Positions 55,401 through 64,000 of a DNA stretch of 64,000 nucleotides are shown here, one piece after another. Both the position numbers and the translations under genes were made by a program. Under the pieces are notes generated by a model that searched no databases, was not told where the DNA came from, and saw nothing but the letters and a program-made list of their open reading frames with translations. Position 1 is the first letter of the stretch. The number at the start of each line of letters is the position of its first letter. Origin of the DNA: Fragum whitleyi (lineage: Eukaryota; Mollusca; Bivalvia; Cardiida; Cardiidae); the NCBI GenBank assembly GCA_948146395.1, contig OX411555.1, positions 38,417,565-38,481,564 on the forward strand, given 5' to 3'.

Positions 55401-58400
55401 CCTGGAACGCGTCATTGAACAGCTGATAAGACAACAAGTAGACATCGATGAGATGCAGTTTGGCTTCATGCCCGGCAAAGGTACAATAGACGCTATCTTC
55501 ATCATAAGACAACTCCAGGAGAAGTACATCGCCGCAAACAGACCACTGTATATGGCCTTCATAGACCTGGAGAGAGCATTCGATAGAGTCCCCTGGAAAG
55601 TTATTTGGTGGGCCCTGCGCAAGTTGGGTGTACAGGAATGGCTAATCAAGGTAATACAGTCCATGTACTGCAACGCGTAGAAGCCGTGCTCGAGTTGGCG
55701 CAACCTACAGCGCGGAATTTGAGGTCAAAGTCGGTGTACACCAAGGGTCTGTACTGAGTCCGCTGTTATTTTTAATTGTCCTGGAAGCTTTGTCACAACA
55801 TTTCCGTACCAGTTGCCCATGGGAGGTACTCTACGCAGACGACCTAGCCATCGTGGATACTTCCCTGAAAGCTCTCATAGAGAGAATTAAAGACTGGAAG
55901 ACAGGTATGGAAGATAAAGGCCTCAGGGTAAATATGAATAAGACCAAGCTCATGATCTCCTGCCAAAGCCAGGTATCTGTGAAGAAGACAGGAAAGTAAC
56001 CATGTGCAATATGCTTAAGTGGCACAGGCCAAAACTCAATACAGTGTAGCAGCTGCTCCCAGTAGGTTCACAAAAAGTGCAGTAGTATCAAAGGAACCCT
56101 GAAACCAGACCCTAACTTCAAATGTCGTTGATGCCTTGGAAGTCTCACTCCAATTGTCAGCAGTATCATAACCGAGATAACCATTGGACAGGACAAACTT
56201 GAAATCTTAACAAGCTTCTGTTACTTAGGCGACACATTATCAGCGGACGGTGGATGTGAGCTAGCAGCAACCACAAGATGTAAGTCTGCCTGGAAAAAGT
56301 TCAGGGAACTTCTACCAATCTTAACCTGCAGGAGCCTTCCAATCACAACCAGAGGCAGACTATACTCAAGCTATATAGGGCCAGTACTGCTCTATGGGTC
56401 TGAGACATGGGCAGTTACATCTAGCACTCAAAAGAAGCTGATACGTTACGACAAGGCCATGATAAGGTGGATCTGTGGAACAAAGCCCGAAGACAGCGTG
56501 ACACTAGAGACCCTAACCTCCCGGCTACGTATCAGGAACCTAACAGAAATCCTTAGGGCAAACAGGCTTAGATGGTTTGGCCATGTGGAGCGGAGTAATG
56601 GATGTGTGTCAACGGTTCGATCCATAAACATAGAAGAACGCAGAGGGCGCGGCAGACCCAAACTAACATGGGAAGAGTTGGTAAAAAGAGATCGGGAGGC
56701 CATAGGACTGACCAACATTAACCCCTTCGACCGCCAGATGTGGAGAGGGAGGCCACGATCGCGACTGGGCAGCCAGGCCCCACCCTCCGTAGAGGACTAA
56801 TAAATGGCCTGGATAATCAAAACAGGATAGTGAGTGAGTGAGTGAGTGAGTGAGTGAGTGAGTGAGTGAGTGAGTGAGTGAGTGAAATTGCTTGCATAAC
56901 TACGTTTTGGGCTCGAGTTTTATACCAACGTTTGTAGTTGTACCTGGGAAGTACTTTGTGAAAATATGAGGCAATTTTATCCAACATTCTTGCAGTTGCT
57001 TGTTCTGTACAAAATGACCCTTTTCCACAATGTTTTGGCTATACCGGTTTAGCCATGGCAGTCTTGTGTTGCTTAATTGCTTATGCTCGTGGATAGCCTC
57101 ATTTTGATATAAAATATACCTGGACATTCTGCCTTTTCTTGGAAAATGAAGTGTTTTATAATTTGGCCTCAAACACTTTACATGAACCTTTAGATAAATT
57201 ACCTTAGAATTAAGTGTACTTACAGTAAATTTCCTCATTGCAAGATTGACTTTGAATAAAAAACTTCATTGCAAAAGGTACTTACAATTAATTCAGTGTA
57301 AAGTGTACTTACAATAAATAAATATATATTGTTCTTACATGAAATGCATACATAAAGAGGATGATCAACAGTATAAACACTAGCAGCAGATGACCAATTA
57401 TAAAGTACCATTTTGAATGAAAAGTGTACCTACAGTAAGTTACTTCATTGAATAGTGTACTTACAGTAAATTACTTCTGTGTACAGTGTACTTACAGTAA
57501 ATGACTTCAATGTACTGTACAGTGGGTCAAGAACAACACCAGTTAACCAATTATTAAGTATACCACTTTGAATGCAATGAGTATTGACAGAAAATTACCT
57601 CAGTGTTCTAACAATAAATTACTTCAGTGTATTTACAGTGAATTACTTCTATTTAAAAGTGTAAATCACTTCATTACTCACCATTTTGAAAAGTGTACTT
57701 ACAGTGCATTACTTCAGTATAAAGTGTACTTACAGTAAATAATTCAAGTGTAACTTGACCTTTCATTGAATTACCCTAGAGTTAAAGTGTACTTACAGGG
57801 AATGAGTATATAAAGAGGAAGATCAGCAGTATCAACAATAGCACCAGTAGACCAATGATGAAGTACCATTTATAGTTGGCCCAGATGATATATCTTAGGG
57901 TCTTAAATGGAGATGTAAACCATAGGAAGGATGTTTCTGGTCGACTGAAATGAATAGTTGTAATTCTTTAAAATATAATCTTCTGTTATAAAAAGCTTCT
58001 AAATTACTGTCTATATTGTTGGTGGGTGGTCAAAACCTTGTAACTTAAGCTTGAATAAGACAATATATTGTGTTCTGGATAGGAAAGCCATTCTAAGATG
58101 CTCCCTGAACTTTAAAAAGAGTTAACAGGTTTTTTTACCAGCATTATTTAGACTGAAAGGTTTGTTTATTGATGAAGTCATTTAGAATGTGATCTTACAC
58201 ATGTGTAAGACAAGACATCAAGGGAAGGCATGTGAGAGAACTATATCTCCCATAAGCAAAGCAAAGTAAGAGGGAAAATGAGTGAAAAGTTCTTACTTAG
58301 GTTCGTCAAGGACAGGGTTCATATTGGGTTCATCTCGGGCTTTACCAGCAGGTCTTATTTCAGCATCATCCTTGGACAAAAGTTCTATCTCCATCTCTAG

Positions 58401-61400
58401 CTTTCCCTGAAATTAAGTTTTAGTTTTGTCTATCAAGATCCCTGCATTATGATTGGCTTGAAATTTGCTTTCATATTTCAGTACAAAGTAATTGATTGAA
58501 TGAATTGGGCTTTATGACATTTTAATAACAATATCTAATTCATATCAAATAAACACGAGATCACATGTCATAAGGTATCATTATGTAAATAAAGTCCTCA
58601 AAAACAGCATGCAAATAAGATCTGTTCATGAAACATGTATGCCCCAAAACAGCATTTTTTTTTTTTTTTTTTAAACTTTGACCAAGTCATATTACCTTGA
58701 CTTTGATACAGTCTTTGAGATCAATCATCATATCAATCATCATATCAAATATGAGCATTGTATATTGAATAGCCTTTAACCCTTTCCCAAACAAGACCGG
58801 GTTTTCACGTGTCTACGTTATCTGAACAAGACCGGCTTTTGACGTGTTACCTTTATCTGAACAAGGCCGGGTTTTCACGTGGTCGCCGTATTTGAACAAG
58901 ACCGGGTTTTGACGTGGGTGTTTTTTCATGACAAAATTCGGCGATTTTCAAAATAAAAAAAATATAAACGATTAACAAAGCAGTAAATATGCTTAGTTAT
59001 CTTCAATATTCCGAAAAAAAATCGATGGCTTTGTTCTTCAGAAAAATGAGTAATTTTGAGTTAAAGACGAGTGGGGTCATAAATTAAGCGCCATTCACTT
59101 TCATGGAGAAGACATCGAATTCGAGCTTGTAAATTTCTAAGTTGAACTTAGATATTATGATTTTCAACATGCAATTTAAAGTTGAAATGGAAAATAGGTG
59201 AATTTGACATATTTCTTACCAGTAGCAGACGAAAATCCGTGTCTATGTGACGTGTTAATTTTGTCGGGTAAAACTCTTTTACAAGTGTGTATGCCACGTG
59301 TTTTATTACCCTTTACGCGACTCGGCAGACTCGTCGCGCTATCTCTATCCAATATTTCCCCTATCTTTTCAATAGAGAATCCTCAATCGGACACCTGATA
59401 ATTTCAATTAATCGCGAATTTGAATTCTTAAATTTTCATTTTCCAAGTACAAAAAAAAAAGGAAAAAAGAATATCTGACTAATCACATGATGATGCGAGA
59501 GACAATTTTTCCCTTTCCCGAACAATACACCAACCCATTTCAACATCGTGAAATATTAGCCACTGCGCGAGCCAAAAGCATTTTCAACTCTCGTCAGACC
59601 GAATGCAGGAGACTTGCTGATCTTTCATACAAAGTGATACAAATTTACAAATCGACGCTTTTCTAGGAAAACCTCGTATCTGCAGCTTGTTTAAGGCTGC
59701 AGATACGTGGTTTTGACAGAAAATCAGCGAAATGCTAAATTGTTTCTTTATCCGAATTTCAAACGGTGTATATCGAGCTTCCTACTTCACTTTTCTCTTT
59801 CATTTGAAATAATCTAATCGTGAATGAAACAAATAGATCTATATTGATTTCTATTTTTCGCACTTTTCACAATGGATATTTGGTATTCTTAAGGTTTTGA
59901 AAGTACATGCATTTGTCAAAGAATTTCTTCATGTGTAGGCTACACATTTTCATTCTTTTTTCTCTGTCTTTCATTACAAAATGACAGTACGACTACGATG
60001 TAGAAGACTCCTCCCTAGCTAGACAAAAACTCGACAGGATTTGATAATCTGTGCAAGATTCACAGAAAATTCTTTTCAAAATACTCACGTGCTATAAGCA
60101 CCCAAGTTCAAAATAAATGTGACAATATGGCGATTTATAATTTCAAAACAGGCTTGATAAAGTAAAGGAAAACTGGCATGTTAATCTAGGCGTCGTATCT
60201 AAATAATTTCGAAATAAAAGATTTGTGGTTTTTGTTTCTTTTTCAAAAATCAAAAGGAAGGGTAAAATAAGATGTGATCAGAAGCTGTCCACTGTATATA
60301 ATCTTTACGCTTATCAGCTTGATTTGATTTATTGCCCCCTGATTGAAGTTTTTTTTCGGAAGCCTTTGATAACATGCTATATGGACCTAATTATCGATCT
60401 CTATTGTTCTAATCGCGTGCCCAGCTGCGTCGTTACATAATGTTACATAATATCGGCGTATGGATTGTGGAAGACTGATAAGCTACGCGACAACAACGCA
60501 CGAGATTGGTAAAAAAAAATAAACTGGTCAGTCAATTAAAATGGAATAAAATTTAAATTAACATAATTTACCAATTAAAGGAAAGTGGAAATATTCGATC
60601 ATTTCGAAAATTATGCTTTTCTTTCAGTTTGTTTGAGAACATTCGCTTATAAGCATCTCACTATACTTCGAAATCGTTATAAATAGATCTAATCTACTTT
60701 CAAACCATGTCTGGTTACGAGTCTGGCGAGTCTTCGCATAGTTCAGAGTCTGGAGAACCTGTGCTCAGATTTGATTCTGACACAGACATTTCAGAATTTT
60801 CTGGATTTTCGCCTGTAGAATCTTCCGATTCTGAGAAATCTTCCAATTCTTAGATTGACGAGCCGCTGCCTCAGGCAGATCCCGAGTGGCATGGGCAGTT
60901 TACGCCTCCGAGGGTGTGTTTGACTTGCTTTTTCCATGCGATATGTAAAGAAACTTAAATATTGCAATCTTAATCTTAAGCGCAAATAAAAAAATGTTTC
61001 TTCGCGTAAAAAGTTGGACGAAATAGAGCTAGTTTGCATCCGCAATCTTTTCTCCGTTAATTTTCGGGTCCGAAAAAAGAACGAAAATTGTAGGGGCAAA
61101 TATTTCGGTTTTGCGTAATCGCAATTTCTCGGTGTAGAGCGGGAGCGATAACAACAAAGTTTTAGAATTTACGTTGTCATTGGTGATTAGTAAACAAAAG
61201 ATATTTCTTGGGTCTAGTAATGAAATAATAAAGGCAAAAAATACGATATTCGTCATTCTATTGATAATATTTTGTCAAGTACGGACTTGAAATAAAATTA
61301 GTTTGCAGAATCGCGGAGATAGATATCTTGTATTGAGATTTATTGGATGGACTGCTAAACTACCGTTACTTAAGATGATTTTAGTTGTAGTTACGCGATT

Positions 61401-63723
61401 TTGATCGTCGACTGATGCTAAGCTGTAAATCGACGATTTTCTCGAGTATAAAAATAGACTTGAAATGATTTTGAAAATATGTAATAACAATGTAGATTGT
61501 CATTATAAGATCGCTAATCATGATTAAAAACAACAACAACAACAATTTCTATCGGCAATTTCACATTATTTAGCCCATGACCAGTGTTGGAAAATGTATA
61601 AAAAAAAATTGAATACATTACAAAAAATGATAAAATAAAACTTCATTTGGAAGAAAACACAGAAAGAAAATGACAAAATGCTGTTTTTAACAATTTTCTC
61701 TCTCCCTGAATTTTTTCTAAAGTTCTCTTTGTTCTCTTTGTTGTGAAAGGCTAAACAAGACATGGTTTGGATAAACCAGCTCTTTCTCCTTTTCTCTGAT
61801 TGCTTTCCAACCTAAGTCTGCCCATTCATTTCAAAATCTTGCCTTCATCATTGACTGGTATTTTGATTTTGAAATGTTTGCCTATTATTGTATAATGAAA
61901 AAACAAACAAACAATCAAAAAATTTGTGTGCTAATTTACATAAATGTGCCTTTCCTTCACAGAAAGAGAGGTTTTTTTTAAATTACACATCATGAAATAT
62001 ATTTTGATAAAATAGTAAATAAATAAAGGAAGAAATAGGAAATGTTGAAGAAATATAAAATGTATAGACACAATCATGTATGTTAAAATCAGTTTTACTT
62101 CTTAATTTCACCATCAAATGTTATAAAAATTATACCATTTTATTGAAAATTAATTCTTCCAAAGACATCATTTAATAAAAGAATTGTGTTTCTGTTATTA
62201 AAGCTTTGTTGTTCCATTTAGAAGAACAGACCTTAATAAATTTAATGGTAAAATAGGAGAAAAAATAATGGGAAAATTAAGCATCAAGTTCAACTTCTTA
62301 TAGCTCCTAAAGTTGCAATAGCACAATAAAAAGAATTACACCATGTGAAAGCTCATCTTTTCCACAAAAATATTTTTATAGATCATGAAAATGTGAGATT
62401 TGAAATAAAGGGTCAAATTTTACATTTTTTAACACATGTGTAAAAAATGTCAAGAAATTTTGAAAATCCAATAATAGCCTGTTCAGATAGTGTCTGGATA
62501 TTGGAAATTCCTTATTTGGTATTGGTTATTGGTTTACCCAGGTGACTGTTCAGTTTAGGTAACCCTTTAGTCTACCTTCCTGTTTGGGAAAGGGTTAAGG
62601 AATTAGTAATGTTGACTTTTTATTTTGTTAAGTTTCGCCCAGACAACTAGATAGACAATGGTAAAACGTTATGCCTCCGATCTTATGGACTGGCAGGCAT
62701 TAAAAAGTAATGATATTGTGTGTAAACTTTATTTATCTGTAAAGAAAAGAATCCAATCTACAAAATGACCTTCAAAAATACTATATTTCTTACTGTTAAG
62801 ACTCTTTCTCCCTCCTTTTCATCATAGCATGGCCAGAATCCACGTAATCGTTTTTGTTCAAATAGTGACACAGTTTTCACATTATTATTTCCTGCATTAA
62901 AGTCTGGTAACTGTTTGAGGTCACATGAACTAGCTCTCTTAGCTGGCATCGGCATTCTATGGAGATTCAACTCAACAGTTCCTTAAATAAGAAACATTAT
63001 GTTGATGATATAAAAAGATATTAAACGTAAAATGAGAGAACCATACCTCAAAATGTAAGAGAGAAACTTTTGTGAGGGCAAATTTATGTACAGGTACCAA
63101 ACATGATTTGATCAAATCTCACTTTGCTTTAAAATCATTAAAAAGTGCTCCTCATTATTCAAGACTCTAGACGTTTTCATTCAAACCAATCAAATCATAC
63201 TCTATTGACTATACTGAATTGGATGCCATTCATTTAATTTCATTTGCAAATCATTCCAGCAGCCTGTTTTACTATACTTCTCACGAAAAAGTTAATTGCA
63301 AGTCAAATTTACTTATCATAGCTGGTGTTTTCATTCATTGTTGGATTCTGCCTTGATACATCTCACTGGAATTGTCTTTAGAAGACCATTGGAATGAGAT
63401 GATGCATGGCAGAATTCAATTATTGGTTACTACTGTAGAAACATTTTCAATTTTTGACTTTCAAAAAAAATGAATGTAAAATGTTTAGTAAAACAGGCCC
63501 CAGTTTCCTTCCCTAACTCAATTTCATGATGTGTTTATTTGTTCCATTAACTGCTGCATGGGATCAAATTCATAGATAGTAAAACGTTTGATTTGTTTCG
63601 ACATTAACAAACATGTTTCTCACCAAGGAAGTCATCAAATGAGAATTTGTCGTTGTCCCAAATTTGGCACATAAAGATGGGTGGCAATCTTTGTTCTGTT
63701 TCATCTAAACTCCAAAATTTCTC
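52401..63723 (-). CDS. Ferlin family gene, C-terminal five exons (5'-partial)
   Basis: Ferlins are tail-anchored multi-C2 proteins that drive Ca2+-dependent membrane fusion and repair. Exons on the minus strand, joined by GT/AG and phase: 63723-63624, 62981-62794, 58406-58297, 57944-57797, 52433-52401. The product covers the end of the last C2 domain ([31 protein letters not shown]), the [20 protein letters not shown] region, [28 protein letters not shown], one transmembrane helix ([20 protein letters not shown]) and a 10-residue tail. [13 protein letters not shown] and [12 protein letters not shown] are dysferlin/myoferlin/otoferlin hallmarks. I cannot say which vertebrate paralogue is closest. 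Upstream exons lie beyond 64000. Confidence 0.92.
52570..52865 (+). repeat. Left arm of a ~300 bp inverted repeat
   Basis: aaggttcaagtaaagtgttt ... atgtccaggtatattgtata ... acattgtggaaaagggtaat ... ggataaaattg matches the minus strand of 56915-57200 throughout, with scattered substitutions. Contains no recognised coding domain. Confidence 0.75.
53638..56800 (+). pseudogene. RTE-type LINE ORF, broken by frameshifts and stops
   Basis: Frame changes occur at about 54975 (within a G/A run), at 55316 (TAG after PSDWEAT), at 55678 (TAG after SMYCNA) and around 55998-56170. The endonuclease portion (53638 to ~54400) is intact, so the copy is fairly young, but it cannot encode a full-length protein as given. 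Endonuclease catalytic residues (Asn, Glu, Tyr, Asp/Asn, His) can each be placed. Confidence 0.85.
56830..56883. repeat. (GTGA)n tail of the RTE element
   Basis: About 13 uninterrupted tetranucleotide units directly after the LINE 3' end. Confidence 0.95.
56915..57200 (-). repeat. Right arm of the ~300 bp inverted repeat
   Basis: Inverted counterpart of 52570-52865. On the minus strand it has a 112-codon open frame ([20 protein letters not shown] ... [14 protein letters not shown]) that I do not recognise; the other arm has stops in the same frame, so coding function is doubtful. Confidence 0.75.
57339..57429 (-). pseudogene. Extra ferlin transmembrane exon copy, still open
   Basis: Gene-strand reading [20 protein letters not shown] then MYAFH and GTAAGA, next to the real [25 protein letters not shown] and GTAAGT. 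An AG at 57431-57430 would give an exon of 91 bp with the same phases as the real one (2 in, 0 out), encoding YTFHS before the helix. It lacks the [12 protein letters not shown] part. The acceptor has a weak polypyrimidine tract. It could be a decaying copy or an alternative anchor exon. Confidence 0.6.
57525..57578 (-). pseudogene. Second ferlin transmembrane exon fragment, broken
   Basis: aacaccagttaaccaattat and aagtataccactttgaatg match the real exon at ~57833-57872 but contain stops on the gene strand and one frameshift. Confidence 0.65.
57797..57944 (-). CDS. Ferlin transmembrane exon
   Basis: Acceptor catttcag, donor CCCT|GTAAGT, phase 2 in and 0 out. Encodes [20 protein letters not shown] then [20 protein letters not shown] and [10 protein letters not shown] single ~22-residue hydrophobic helix forms the C-terminal anchor. 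Confidence 0.93.
58297..58406 (-). CDS. Ferlin exon, pre-transmembrane linker
   Basis: Acceptor aatttcag, donor CCTAA|GTAAGA, phase 0 in and 2 out. Encodes [20 protein letters not shown] then [23 protein letters not shown] is shared with myoferlin. Confidence 0.92.
58793..58922. repeat. Four subterminal ACGTG repeats of the piggyBac element
   Basis: Units of about 33-35 bp: gaacaagaccgggttttcac-gtg, alternating tcacgtg and tgacgtg. Subterminal repeats of this type often bind transposase. Confidence 0.7.
60707..60950 (+). pseudogene. piggyBac transposase N-terminal remnant
   Basis: ATG at 60707 opens [20 protein letters not shown] then [20 protein letters not shown], an acidic, Ser-rich start typical of piggyBac transposases. 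A TAG at 60851-60853 interrupts it, and the frame continues [20 protein letters not shown] before ending. PEW..QFTPPR resembles the start of the conserved transposase region. The catalytic Asp residues and the C-terminal zinc domain are missing. Confidence 0.55.
62794..62981 (-). CDS. Ferlin exon, end of last C2 domain
   Basis: Acceptor tatttaag, donor ACA|GTAAGA. Encodes [40 protein letters not shown] and [22 protein letters not shown]. The piggyBac element starts 200 bp beyond the donor. Confidence 0.92.
63260..63500. mobile_element. Harbinger-like MITE, CAG target duplication, copy 2
   Basis: cagcctgttttac ... gtaaaacaggccc with CAG on both flanks (63257-63259, 63501-63503). Same palindrome B core (ggaattgtctttagaagacc) as the 36036 copy. 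In the ferlin intron. Confidence 0.7.
63624..63723 (-). CDS. Ferlin exon, last C2 domain
   Basis: Acceptor aattgcag, donor CTTG|GTGAGA, phase 1 out. Encodes [20 protein letters not shown] then [13 protein letters not shown]. The DND and DD acidic residues are the C2 Ca2+-binding loop positions. Confidence 0.92.
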
Positions 63724-64000
63724 CTGCAATTAACCAATATGAAATATTCACTTCATGTTTCCCCTACTTAACATAACACAAAATGACTTTAATTTGAGAG
63801 ACACTTATTTTTTCTGCCAAATATTTTCTGAAGTATAAAATTTCAAGGATCTAATTTCCAAGAACTGTACAATAAAGGGTAAAAATAACAGTTCATTGTA
63901 TATCAATCTTATATGACACCAGCGGTACAGATAAGAGGGGGTTATGTCATTCTAAATCTTAATTTCTCAACAATGTGTTGTTGGTATTCATCTAAATTGT

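Larger units (their letters stand above)
53240..56884 (+). mobile_element. Broken RTE-type LINE with CFDP2-like endonuclease
   Basis: GC-richer than its surroundings. The ORF starts at 53638: an endonuclease ([65 protein letters not shown]), then RT blocks [75 protein letters not shown] and the catalytic YADD at ~55815. The C-terminal region has the [15 protein letters not shown] and [15 protein letters not shown] blocks and ends at 56800. It ends in (GTGA)n at 56830-56883, the microsatellite type of tail seen in RTE elements. It lies in the last ferlin intron, antisense to the gene. Confidence 0.88.
57215..57800 (-). repeat. Array of donor-like repeats beside the ferlin transmembrane exon
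   Basis: The real donor CT|GTAAGTACAC and its flank recur: gtgtacttacagtaaattac-type units start near 57218, 57280, 57303, 57425, 57452, 57485, 57630, 57687, 57725 and 57788 on the plus strand, i.e. GTAAGTACAC on the gene strand. Exon fragments are mixed in at 57339-57413 and 57525-57578. Confidence 0.75.
58790..62594 (+). mobile_element. piggyBac-family element, internally degraded
   Basis: Starts TTAA + ccctttcccaaacaag (TTAA 58786-58789) and ends cctgtttgggaaaggg + TTAA (62595-62598): inverted ends with exact TTAA target duplications, diagnostic of piggyBac. About 3.8 kb in a ferlin intron. The left subterminal region has four ~33 bp repeats, each with aacaagaccggg and an ACGTG. A transposase N-terminus is visible at 60707. 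The rest is AT-rich with no DDE core seen, so it is a dead or non-autonomous copy. Confidence 0.82.

Noticed and set aside
56900..57238. 112-codon minus-strand frame as an unknown protein-coding exon
   Set aside because: It coincides with an inverted-repeat arm whose other copy has stops in the same frame, and it has no phase-matched splice sites with the ferlin exons.

Overview
This is a eukaryotic, AT-rich, intron-rich window. It most likely comes from a bivalve mollusc. That is an inference from the repeat landscape (dense short palindromes, hairpin-ended elements with tandem-array bodies, GTCC/GGAC microsatellite tracts, tRNA-headed SINEs) and from protein similarity judged by eye; the species cannot be named. 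Three conserved animal genes can be reconstructed exon by exon. There are no bacterial features, rRNA genes or CRISPR arrays.

Layout. (1) 6-16967, plus strand: the last 13 exons (about 600 codons) of TEP1, the WD40-repeat C-terminus of telomerase/vault-associated protein 1; the gene enters from the left. (2) 17.0-25.1 kb: intergenic, mostly MITEs and tandem-array elements. (3) 25120-38687, minus strand: SMYD5, a SET/MYND lysine methyltransferase, from start to stop with ten exons located; one short exon before the NHSC motif was not found. (4) 39-52.4 kb: intergenic, with a (TGGA)n microsatellite, SINEs, a large array element carrying a nested TIR element and a broken CR1/L2/Jockey-type LINE, then AT-rich DNA dotted with hairpins. 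(5) 52401-63723, minus strand: the last five exons of a type-I ferlin (last C2 region, transmembrane anchor, short tail), continuing past the right edge. Its final intron holds a broken RTE-type LINE between two inverted arms, and another intron holds a 3.8 kb piggyBac-family element.

The most unusual feature is a recurrent process rather than one gene. In all three genes, fragments of exons that cross a splice junction occur in extra, decayed copies beside the real exon: TEP1 exon 2 of this window (four copies with the real one), TEP1 exon 8 (three), the TEP1 last exon (two), the SMYD5 exon 2 end (two), the SMYD5 last exon (two) and the ferlin transmembrane exon (three, plus about ten donor-like repeats). 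Most lie next to, or share a repeat unit with, a short palindromic element. One ferlin copy is still open and is phase-compatible for splicing. Some copies were later hit by MITEs at identifiable target sites, which gives a relative order of events.
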